A DNA stretch of 9,594 nucleotides, taken from assembly GCA_030636065.1 (NCBI GenBank), contig DAOVXR010000040.1:1-9594 (forward strand), written 5' to 3'. Under the pieces are notes generated by a model that worked only from the letters and a program-made list of their open reading frames with translations, was not told the origin of the DNA and ran no database searches. The translations under genes and the position numbers were made by a program. The DNA is from Sedimentisphaerales bacterium. GTDB lineage: Bacteria > Planctomycetota > Phycisphaerae > Sedimentisphaerales > SM23-30. This document shows positions 1 through 5,294 of the stretch, one piece after another (position 1 is the stretch's first letter; each line of letters begins with the position of its first letter).

Positions 1-2771
1 ACTGTTATATCGTCGGTTACAACTATATCGGAAAGGGTATATTCGACATTACCGCCGCGGATAAAAAACCAGTCCGAGACAATAGCGACTGTAGTATTGG
101 CAGCGTCGTAATCAAGTACGGCTGTGTCGAGGATAAGGGTTTGGGTCGTGTTGACAGAAGCGTCGGAGTTTATCATGTTCAGGCTCGGTGAGGCTCCGTG
201 TCCGCTGAGGCTGAACGCACGATCACCGTCGTTACTGGATATGGTTAATGTGTCGCTGAAAAAGTATGGTTCCGTTGCGGCCTGGTCGGATGGCGCCTGG
301 AATTTTACCTTTAACTCCACGGTGTCGCCCGGCGCAATTGTAATATCATCACTGTCGTCAAGGGGATCGTTGGCCTGGGCGGTAACAAACACGACGCCGG
401 GTGAGTCCTGAAACTCCCAGCCGGAGATGACCAGCATTGACTCCGGCGGGAACCCGGCAGCCTGTGCCAGGTCGAAATCAGCCGAGTTGCTTAAATAAAC
501 AGTGGTCTCGAAACCCTTGTCAAAGGGCTGCCGACCGAAATGTAACTGGCTATCGTCTTCGCCGTCTAATGTGACATCCTCGGAAATGGTCAAAATCGGC
601 TCAATGGAAATTGCCGATACGCTTAGTTGATAAGTATATTCATTTTCTTTGTCGTTGCTTGTTATGATGATGTTATCGATAAATTCGCCTGCCCCGTCGG
701 GTGCGAAACTGACTGATATGTCCCAGGAATCGCCCGGCGACAGGGGAGTGTTCAGGTCCGCGGGCAAATCCAACTCGAAACGAGAGGACGTATCATTTTG
801 CATAACGAGATTCTTTACCCAAAGGTACTGATCGCCGTTGTTGAAAATCGCGAAAGTAACCGGGGCGGAAATCTCACCCGGACCGGTAACAGCAATCTCG
901 ATATGATCGTCGTCCGGCGTCCCGGATGATTCGATCACGATTAGATCGGCGCCTGTAACAGTGCCGTTCAGGGCAACTTCGTATTGTGTTTCTTCAGTGG
1001 TTACATACAGAATATCGCTAACAAGCGGCTGACCGCCGGTCTCGAAGGTCCGGGGTACAAATTCGACCCAGACCTTATACGATTGGTCGTTGGGCAACAA
1101 TATAATGTCGTCGCCTGAATTGTCCTGCTGGTTCGGTGCGGAACGTATTGCGTATTCTGTTCCGTCGCCCATAACCCAGTCGTTGATGGTTACAGGCTCA
1201 TAGCTGCGGTTGTAGATGGTAATGTATTGCTGTGGATATATTCGCTGAATCGGACTTTTACCGAAATCAAGATTTTTGTCGGAAGGGTCATCTACGGAAT
1301 CAAAAAGGAGTGTGTCGAACGGATCGAGATGCAACAGTGAGGACACCAGGACATTGTTGTCATCGCTGAATTCGGCAACGAGGTTGTCGGGGTCAACGGC
1401 GGCGATTATGTAATAAGTGCCGTTCTCAACAAGCGGTATATCAAGCGTTACCGTGGAATTCGCGCTGTCTCCGTTGTAAATCGGGGTCGGGACGGCAAAG
1501 GAGTTTTGATCATCGGAGTCTGTCAGGGCGACATCCACCTGGGGGTCCAAAGTCTGATCCGTACTGAGATAATACCGCAGGGAAGTATCCTGGAAAATCA
1601 GGCCGGGGCCGGCATTGAGTACGTCGGTCGATATAGTCAATGGTTTGCCGGACTGAATGAAATCGGGATAGGCCAGGTCGGGAAACTCCATACTCGCGAC
1701 AGTCATATCACCAGGTATGCCGGCGCCGTACAGAGTGGTTTTATGTTTTGTTCCGCCGTCGGCATCGGTTTCAATCAACAGGTTCGCTTCGAGGTTGCCG
1801 CTGGACTGGGGGGTGAACCATGCGGGAATAGCCGTGGTTTCATAAGGTTCGAGAAGAAACAGAGAACCTGTTTCACTGATACTTAACTCAAAATTATGGC
1901 GTATATCGTCGTAAGCAAGGGACTCCAGACTGATATAGTGATAGCCTTCACTATAAAGGGTTGCGTCAAAAGTTCCATTATTAAGCGACTCCGAGCTGAA
2001 CACCTGAACACCGAAACTGTTGTACATATTCAGATTCAGCAACGCATCTTCGAACATACAGGAAAGCTGTATTTCGGTGCCGTATTCAGGGGTCTCGAAG
2101 CGGAACCATTCGAAATCATGCAGAAAAGACTGGTTTTCCAGATAGCCTGTAATGGTAGTGGATTCAGCGGTAAGATCGATCTCCTGGGTACCCTGGCCTG
2201 TGTCCAGTGTGCCTATCCTGTACGTACCGGTATATAAAGACTTATAGCTGTAGACTTCGATGTAATATCGACCGGTATAGGGGGTGGCAAAGGTAACCGA
2301 TGAATCCAGACTATCGCCGGTGTCATCATTCCAGGCCAACTGACTGCCGTAGGCGGTCCATATCACCAACTCCGAGTCGAACAGGGATTCGAGTAAGGTT
2401 CCCGCCATGATAACGTGGTTCTCTTCGGCATCGAAGTAATACCAGTCGGATCCGAGAGGGTCGAGTATTTCGCCGTTGACTATTTCATTTGTTTCTATCG
2501 GGACAACTTCGCCGGGATCGCAGCCGGGCGGCAACTGCATAGTGGACGCCTGAATGAGTGAAAACGAATCCTGATAAGCACCACTCAATTCCAGAGTCGT
2601 AATCTGAGCCTCGGAGGCACTGTCATTGTAAATAATCACGGCTTCCGGAGGCGATGTTTGTCCCACGCCAATGTCGCCAAAAAGAATCTCCTGATCGTCA
2701 AACGGAGATACTGTGTCTGATATCGCGATGGAAAGTAGGCAACGAGATTCCAACTGTTCAAGATGAAGCAT
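1..2771 (-). CDS. LEPR-XLL-type (LESR variant) multidomain extracellular protein, N-terminal 923 codons, 3' end outside window
   Basis: The frame is open from the ATG at 2771 to the left edge, so the protein is truncated by the window at 923 residues. Residues 4-14 read LEQLESRCLLS, a variant of the LEPRxLLS signature near the N-terminus of many large planctomycete proteins; the role of that signature is not firmly established. After it come an ASH-like strand region (about 15-75) and two pre-peptidase C-terminal (PPC)-like sandwiches (about 95-200, with DWYYF at 109-113 and a GRYYIEVY strand, and about 210-310). A CARDB-like domain follows (about 355-478, ending SDDNN), then several choice-of-anchor-D/ASH-like repeats to about 857, with strands such as TLTISSND and FSLSGHG. 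No enzyme motif, hydrophobic signal peptide or membrane segment is visible. Such domains suggest a structural, adhesive or cell-surface protein; the C-terminal anchor cannot be seen. ATG 2771 is preferred because AGGTG lies 8 bases upstream. An in-frame ATG at 2891 is an alternative without a ribosome site. Domain names are from pattern recognition by eye. Confidence 0.9.
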   Translation of the reverse strand, partial: MLHLEQLESRCLLSIAISDTVSPFDDQEILFGDIGVGQTSPPEAVIIYNDSASEAQITTLELSGAYQDSFSLIQASTMQLPPGCDPGEVVPIETNEIVNGEILDPLGSDWYYFDAEENHVIMAGTLLESLFDSELVIWTAYGSQLAWNDDTGDSLDSSVTFATPYTGRYYIEVYSYKSLYTGTYRIGTLDTGQGTQEIDLTAESTTITGYLENQSFLHDFEWFRFETPEYGTEIQLSCMFEDALLNLNMYNSFGVQVFSSESLNNGTFDATLYSEGYHYISLESLAYDDIRHNFELSISETGSLFLLEPYETTAIPAWFTPQSSGNLEANLLIETDADGGTKHKTTLYGAGIPGDMTVASMEFPDLAYPDFIQSGKPLTISTDVLNAGPGLIFQDTSLRYYLSTDQTLDPQVDVALTDSDDQNSFAVPTPIYNGDSANSTVTLDIPLVENGTYYIIAAVDPDNLVAEFSDDNNVLVSSLLHLDPFDTLLFDSVDDPSDKNLDFGKSPIQRIYPQQYITIYNRSYEPVTINDWVMGDGTEYAIRSAPNQQDNSGDDIILLPNDQSYKVWVEFVPRTFETGGQPLVSDILYVTTEETQYEVALNGTVTGADLIVIESSGTPDDDHIEIAVTGPGEISAPVTFAIFNNGDQYLWVKNLVMQNDTSSRFELDLPADLNTPLSPGDSWDISVSFAPDGAGEFIDNIIITSNDKENEYTYQLSVSAISIEPILTISEDVTLDGEDDSQLHFGRQPFDKGFETTVYLSNSADFDLAQAAGFPPESMLVISGWEFQDSPGVVFVTAQANDPLDDSDDITIAPGDTVELKVKFQAPSDQAATEPYFFSDTLTISSNDGDRAFSLSGHGASPSLNMINSDASVNTTQTLILDTAVLDYDAANTTVAIVSDWFFIRGGNVEYTLSDIVVTDDIT

Positions 2772-2779
2772 GATTTTTA

Positions 2780-2784
2780 CACCT
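2780..2784 (-). promoter_or_regulatory. Ribosome binding site deciding the start of the LESR protein
   Basis: On the minus strand AAAGGTG precedes the ATG at 2771, with AGGTG at 2784-2780 and 8 bases of spacing. This favours ATG 2771 over the in-frame ATG at 2891, which has no purine-rich stretch before it. The resulting protein starts only nine residues before the conserved arginine of the LESR motif. Confidence 0.6.
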
Positions 2785-2897
2785 TTAATAAATAACAAAA
2801 CGGCGAGAATTTTGTCAGGTTGGTAATACTCAACAATTCTCTTTTCTGTGTGGATTTCAGGCGGGAGGGGCCTCCTCGTAAGCACTCCCATCAGACC

Positions 2898-2927
2898 ATG
2901 TTAGCAAAAAACCTGACCTTTTGTCAA
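2898..2927 (-). promoter_or_regulatory. Candidate promoter of the LESR-protein gene
   Basis: Reading the minus strand, a perfect TTGACA (2927-2922) is followed after 18 bases by TAACAT (2903-2898, 4 of 6 matches to TATAAT). Transcription would begin near 2891, giving a leader of about 120 bases before the ATG at 2771. The -35 box lies inside the arm of a terminator-like hairpin (2906-2936), so the two calls compete or overlap. Housekeeping promoter rules are only partly validated for planctomycetes, so this is a candidate. Confidence 0.4.
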
Positions 2928-2936
2928 GGTTTTTTT
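2906..2936 (-). terminator. Bidirectional terminator-like hairpin after the phosphatase gene
   Basis: A six-A run, then CCTGAC, a five-base loop CTTTT, and GTCAAGG followed by seven T form a stem of about 12 pairs with one bulged base. The A and T runs on the two sides let it act as an intrinsic terminator in either direction. The only transcript known to enter is that of the minus-strand phosphatase gene, whose stop codon is about 70 bases upstream. The stem is AT-rich apart from its core, so it may be weak. Confidence 0.5.
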
Positions 2937-2988
2937 ATAGAAAACAACATGCGGGAATCCATCTTTTTTGTTATTGGTCTTACAATGT

Positions 2989-3001
2989 GGGGCTTTGCCC
3001 C
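2989..3001. repeat. Small GC hairpin just after the phosphatase stop codon
   Basis: GGGGC and GCCCC flank a three-base loop, giving a perfect 5-bp stem 5 bases beyond the stop codon of the minus-strand phosphatase gene. No T-run follows on the minus strand, so it is not a classical terminator by itself. It could protect the 3' end of the message or help the hairpin at 2906-2936. Confidence 0.4.
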
Positions 3002-3006
3002 GTGCG

Positions 3007-3825
3007 TCAGCGTTTTTCGATAAAAATTTGTCGAAGTTGGTTCTGCACGGATTCGGCGGCGATGAGGATGGGCAGAGCTTCGCCCTGATAGGCGTGGCAG
3101 TCGAGTGGGAGGCGGGGATTGTTTTGCATATCTTTTATTTCGGCGCCGGCGCATTGGCATATAACGACACCGGCAGCGATGTCCCAGAGTCTGATATTCC
3201 AGCCAAAGGCACAGGAATAGGCGCCCAGGGCTACATAGGCGTAATGCAGAGCGGCACTGCCGAGGTTCAGCAATACGTGTTTGTCCATCAGTTTGGCCAC
3301 TGATGCGGGGCCTGCTTCGGCGAGAATATTGCCGGAAAAGGCGATTTGACTGTTCTTATGCAGTGTTTCGTCGCGGCAATGGATGGTTTGTCCGTTACAT
3401 TGGGCTGGGCCGCCGAGTCGGGCGGTGAACATCTGGTCGGTGCTGGGGTCGTAAATGGCCCCGACGACGGGAATACCGTCTTCGATAACGCCGATGGATA
3501 CGGCGTAACTGGTGGCACCATGAGCAAAATTGCGAGTGCCGTCGATTGGGTCGATGACCCACCAAATATTGTTACCGTTGGCAGGGGGGTGTTTGAGGAG
3601 TTGGCCGTTCGGGCCTTCCTCTCCTATCAGGCCGTGGCCGGGATAGTGGTCGCGAATGTGCCGGATGATTATTTCCTGGCATTCTTCGTCGAGTTGAGTA
3701 ACTATCTGGTCGGCGCCCTTTATGCTGATCCGGGCGGAACCGATCCCACTGCGGGCATGATCGCCGGCAAGACGGGCAGCCTGTTGAGCCAATTTTAGAA
3801 TATTTTCTATATATAAGTTTTCCAT
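3007..3825 (-). CDS. Inositol monophosphatase family protein
   Basis: A complete cytoplasmic protein of 272 residues, the usual length for the family. Members are Mg-dependent, lithium-sensitive phosphomonoesterases that hydrolyse sugar or inositol phosphates; relatives include SuhB, histidinol-phosphatase HisN and CysQ. All family metal-site motifs are present: VTQLDEECQE around D46, GEEG with E69/E70, the signature DPIDGT at 92-97 (preceded by WWVI), and WDIAAG at 214-219 with D215. The set suggests an active enzyme; the substrate cannot be told from sequence alone. ATG 3825 is chosen; a TTG 18 bases upstream (3843) is in frame but is a rarer start, and neither has a clear ribosome binding site. 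The gene is transcribed away from the corrinoid gene, and an operator-like palindrome sits 7 bases before its start codon. No histidine, cysteine or inositol gene is adjacent to settle the pathway. Confidence 0.93.
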   Translation of the reverse strand: MENLYIENILKLAQQAARLAGDHARSGIGSARISIKGADQIVTQLDEECQEIIIRHIRDHYPGHGLIGEEGPNGQLLKHPPANGNNIWWVIDPIDGTRNFAHGATSYAVSIGVIEDGIPVVGAIYDPSTDQMFTARLGGPAQCNGQTIHCRDETLHKNSQIAFSGNILAEAGPASVAKLMDKHVLLNLGSAALHYAYVALGAYSCAFGWNIRLWDIAAGVVICQCAGAEIKDMQNNPRLPLDCHAYQGEALPILIAAESVQNQLRQIFIEKR

Positions 3826-3831
3826 AATGAG

Positions 3832-3846
3832 ATATTGTAACAATAT
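3832..3846. promoter_or_regulatory. Perfect palindrome next to the phosphatase start, operator-like
   Basis: ATATTGT and ACAATAT are perfect inverted 7-base arms around one central base, at 7-21 bases upstream of the phosphatase ATG. A second overlapping perfect palindrome, CAATATATTG, occupies 3841-3850. Odd-spaced symmetric sites of this kind are typical of dimeric repressors. Its place over the ribosome-site or promoter zone would suit repression. I do not recognise a specific regulator family, and AT-rich palindromes also arise by chance. Confidence 0.4.
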
Positions 3847-3877
3847 ATTGTGGAAATGAAATTTTTTTCTGATATAC

Positions 3878-3893
3878 TGTGATGTTTATCACC
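3878..3893. promoter_or_regulatory. CRP/FNR-family-like binding site in the divergent control region
   Basis: TGTGA, six bases, then TCACC match 9 of 10 positions of the TGTGA-N6-TCACA pattern bound by CRP and by related regulators such as HcpR. The inner 14 bases, GTGATGTTTATCAC, are a symmetric 5-bp-arm repeat. The centre lies about 52 bases before the start point predicted from the TATAAT at 3926, a promoter with a poor -35 box, which would suit an activator. The same site also lies upstream of the phosphatase gene on the other strand. No regulator gene is present in the window. Confidence 0.4.
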
Positions 3894-3925
3894 GTCTTTT
3901 ACGGTAAAGTTTTTGTAAAACAGCT

Positions 3926-3931
3926 TATAAT
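3926..3931 (+). promoter_or_regulatory. Candidate -10 box of the corrinoid protein gene
   Basis: A perfect TATAAT lies 112 bases before the ATG at 4043. At 16-18 bases spacing only poor -35 matches exist (for example GGTAAA at 3903). Transcription from about 3938 would give a leader of about 105 bases. That leader contains a small stem AGGG/CCCT (3952-3963) capped by a GCGA loop of the GNRA class. A further hairpin, ACCGT/ACGGT at 3891-3905, lies upstream. Confidence 0.4.
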
Positions 3932-4029
3932 AAGTATTTGTTGCGAAAAGTAGGGGCGACCCTGTGTGCCAGCCTAAAATCGCTGTTTGATTGTGGTTTT
4001 TATACGAAAGAATTGTTCTAACTATTTGT

Positions 4030-4034
4030 GAGGA
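4030..4034 (+). promoter_or_regulatory. Ribosome binding site of the corrinoid protein gene
   Basis: GAGGA is placed 8 bases before ATG 4043. This selects that ATG over the in-frame GTG at 4028, which would overlap the site and add five residues not expected for the family. Confidence 0.7.
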
Positions 4035-4042
4035 TTGAAATT

Positions 4043-4666
4043 ATGGCAGATTTGGAAACGCTCAAAAACGCGGTAATCAAAGGCGATCAGAATGCCGCAA
4101 TGGAAGTTACCACAAAGGCTCTTGAAGAGGGTATGGCCCCTGAAGATGTTTTGCGGAACGGCCTGATCGCGGGTATGGACGTGGTGGGGCGGGCATTCAA
4201 GAAAAATGAGGTTTATGTGCCGGAGGTACTGATCGCGGCCCGCGCGATGAAGATGGCGATGGAGATATTAGAGCCTAAACTAATTGAGGCCGGGGTCGAG
4301 CCGATTGGAACAATCATTGTCGGGACAGTAAAGGGAGACCTTCACGATATTGGTAAAAATTTGGTGTGTATGATGCTCAAGGGAGCGGGATTTAATGTTA
4401 TTGATCTGGGTACGGACGTGTCCCCGGAGAAGTTTGTCGAGGCGGTCAGGGAAAACGGCGCCAATACAGTGGGTCTGTCAGCCCTGTTGACAACGACGAT
4501 GCCGATGATGGACAAGACGGTGGCGGCGTTCAGGGAAGCTGATGTCGAAGCGAAAGTAATGGTCGGTGGGGCGCCGGTTACGCAGGAATATGCCGATAAA
4601 ATAGGTGCGCAGGGCTATGCAGCCGACGCGGCCACCGCGGTGGATGTAGCAAAGGAATTGATGTAA
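4043..4666 (+). CDS. Corrinoid (B12-binding) protein of a methyltransferase system, MtxC-like
   Basis: A complete cytoplasmic protein of 207 residues, the usual size of MttC/MtbC/MtaC-type corrinoid proteins. These carry a cobamide that accepts a methyl group from a substrate-specific methyltransferase and passes it to a second methyltransferase. Residues about 3-85 form the helical cap domain, with the family-like stretch NEVYVPEVLIAARAM (55-69). Residues about 88-207 form the Rossmann-like cobalamin domain. The lower-ligand motif DxHxxG is intact at 99-104 (DLHDIG, H101), followed by SALLTT (146-151) and VGGAPV (174-179), which contact the nucleotide tail. It is therefore predicted to bind cobalamin in the base-off/His-on form. 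No methyltransferase (trimethylamine-, methanol- or UroD-type) and no RamA-type reactivase lies next to it here, so the methyl donor is unknown. It appears to be transcribed alone and is followed by two terminator-like hairpins. Confidence 0.95.
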   Translation: MADLETLKNAVIKGDQNAAMEVTTKALEEGMAPEDVLRNGLIAGMDVVGRAFKKNEVYVPEVLIAARAMKMAMEILEPKLIEAGVEPIGTIIVGTVKGDLHDIGKNLVCMMLKGAGFNVIDLGTDVSPEKFVEAVRENGANTVGLSALLTTTMPMMDKTVAAFREADVEAKVMVGGAPVTQEYADKIGAQGYAADAATAVDVAKELM

Positions 4667-4673
4667 ATGTAGC

Positions 4674-4688
4674 CAAGCTTCCAGCTTG
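4674..4688. repeat. Small perfect hairpin after the corrinoid stop codon
   Basis: CAAGCT and AGCTTG form a perfect 6-bp stem with the loop TCC, starting 8 bases beyond the stop codon. No T-run follows directly. It may stabilise the 3' end of the message ahead of the terminator at 4710. Confidence 0.4.
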
Positions 4689-4709
4689 TGATTAAAACCT
4701 CTTGGGTGC

Positions 4710-4739
4710 CACCTTTCTGTATTTCAGGGAGGTGCTTTT
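4710..4739 (+). terminator. Terminator-like hairpin 1 after the corrinoid gene
   Basis: CACCTTTCTG and CAGGGAGGTG pair over ten positions (two of them G-U) around the loop TATTT. The stem is followed by C and four T, then a second T-run at 4745-4749. It lies 44 bases beyond the stop codon, so it is the first plausible intrinsic terminator of this transcript. The interrupted T-tract suggests incomplete termination. Confidence 0.55.
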
Positions 4740-4796
4740 GACGATTTTTCCAAATTGTCGCAGATGGCTAAAATGTTACAAAAATTGTAAGTCGAG

Positions 4797-4838
4797 CCGG
4801 GATCGGCGGTTATCAACCTGCCGGACCCGGTTTTTTTT
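4797..4838 (+). terminator. Terminator-like hairpin 2 after the corrinoid gene, strong T-tract
   Basis: CCGGG (4797-4801) pairs with CCCGG (4826-4830), and the inner CGGC pairs with GCCG, with one mismatch and G-T pairs between and beyond. Eight uninterrupted T (4831-4838) follow at once. This is the best intrinsic terminator in the window and probably closes the corrinoid transcription unit. Confidence 0.75.
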
Positions 4839-4849
4839 GCGCAGACTTG

Positions 4850-4920
4850 GGTGGCATGCCTTTACCGGCAACGCCGGGATAGGCATGTATGCAATCCAAA
4901 TACGCTAAAAGCATACCACC
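4850..4920. repeat. Hairpin with two mutually exclusive pairings
   Basis: CATGCCT (4855-4861) pairs perfectly with AGGCATG (4881-4887). Inside it CCGGC (4865-4869) pairs with GCCGG (4873-4877) around the loop AAC. The outer arm can instead pair with a downstream segment: GGTGGCATGC (4850-4859) matches GCATACCACC (4911-4920) at 9 of 10 positions. The two folds share bases 4855-4859 and cannot coexist. The position directly after a strong terminator leaves its transcript unknown. Confidence 0.45.
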
Positions 4921-4990
4921 GGGAACTTGTAATTTAATCGGTTCTTCTATGATATTTTTGGCTCTCATCCAAAAAAATTGGTGATTTTAT

Positions 4991-5014
4991 CAAGGTTTTG
5001 CGTACAAAACCTTG
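4991..5014. repeat. Perfect 10-bp inverted repeat abutting the structured element
   Basis: CAAGGTTTTG and CAAAACCTTG are exact inverted copies with the four-base loop CGTA. Its right arm ends where the long inverted repeat of 5013-5173 begins, overlapping by two bases. As RNA it would form a stable hairpin; as DNA it could be a cruciform or binding site. No T-run follows. Confidence 0.6.
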
Positions 5015-5173
5015 GAGTTTAACGCTTTATGGCCTCCGGCATGTCCCGGCACAGCCCACTATCTATGTTGCCAAAGATAAGATAAAGTGTGCCGCGGCCA
5101 TCTTGGCCGTGTTTTATTGCCGGAGCAACAAGCCCCGATGATTATGCCGGTTGCTCAAAAGCGATAAACTCCA
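5013..5173. other. Candidate structured RNA or small inverted-repeat element with a multibranch fold
   Basis: The ends form a long inverted repeat: positions 5013-5042 match the reverse complement of 5144-5173 at 24 of 30 bases without gaps, including a perfect 9 (TGGAGTTTA/TAAACTCCA), then CGCTTT/AAAGCG and CCGGCAT/ATGCCGG. Inside are a 7-bp stem CGGCACA/TGTGCCG (5047-5053 with 5088-5094), a directly adjacent 6-bp hairpin CGGCCA-TCT-TGGCCG (5095-5109) and a 7-bp stem GAGCAAC/GTTGCTC (5123-5129 with 5150-5156). Together these draw a closed junction with three arms. The last stem shares a base with the CCGGCAT pairing and crosses it, so a pseudoknot or a switch between folds is possible. It could be a non-coding RNA, a distant leader element of the LEPR gene, or a MITE-like repeat; no target-site duplication is visible. 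Strand is unknown. Confidence 0.45.
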
Positions 5174-5192
5174 GTCAGCCGCAGGCTGACTG
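5172..5192. repeat. Perfect 9-bp hairpin abutting the right end of the structured element
   Basis: CAGTCAGCC and GGCTGACTG are exact inverted copies around the loop GCA. The hairpin starts at the last bases of the 5013-5173 inverted repeat, mirroring the hairpin at 4991-5014 on the left. A further loose pairing, AACTCCA (5167-5173) with TGGAGTT (5221-5227), competes with the outer stem of the element. Confidence 0.6.
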
Positions 5193-5243
5193 CTCTTGAA
5201 TGATTTTCTACCAACTTTATTGGAGTTGAACCATATTTTTTTA

Positions 5244-5272
5244 TTGACAAAAGAGGTGTTTTTAGAGAGAAT
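5244..5272 (+). promoter_or_regulatory. Candidate promoter of the LEPR-XLL protein gene
   Basis: A perfect TTGACA (5244-5249) is followed after 17 bases by GAGAAT (5267-5272), which keeps 4 of 6 positions of TATAAT. A perfect TATAAT also occurs at 5289-5294 but has no -35 match at normal spacing. Either would give a leader of about 200-225 bases before the GTG at 5504. Confidence 0.4.
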
Positions 5273-5294
5273 GAATCGGTAAGTACGCTATAAT

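Noticed and set aside
1506..2237. Plus-strand open frames opposite the LESR protein (1506-1886, 1896-2237)
   Set aside because: They are antisense shadows of a continuous 923-codon minus-strand frame with clear domain content; they show no family resemblance.
3346..3798. Plus-strand 150-codon frame opposite the phosphatase
   Set aside because: The minus strand encodes all inositol monophosphatase motifs in one frame; this is its complement.
4704..4734. Cobalamin riboswitch, suggested by GGTGCCAC next to a B12-protein gene
   Set aside because: The conserved B12 box and core are missing, and it lies downstream of the gene; the segment is better explained as a terminator stem.
4702..4908. Plus-strand 68-codon frame after the corrinoid gene
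   Set aside because: It runs through both terminator-like hairpins, has no ribosome site and has cysteine/arginine-rich composition typical of non-coding sequence.
5023..5045. Cyclic di-GMP (GEMM-I) riboswitch, suggested by GCCTCCGG
   Set aside because: The bases before and after do not match the conserved core, the tetraloop and its receptor are not found, and the surrounding pairing follows a different layout.
5013..5173. Insertion sequence or transposon
   Set aside because: Inverted ends are present but there is no transposase frame and no target-site duplication; only a MITE-like origin remains possible.
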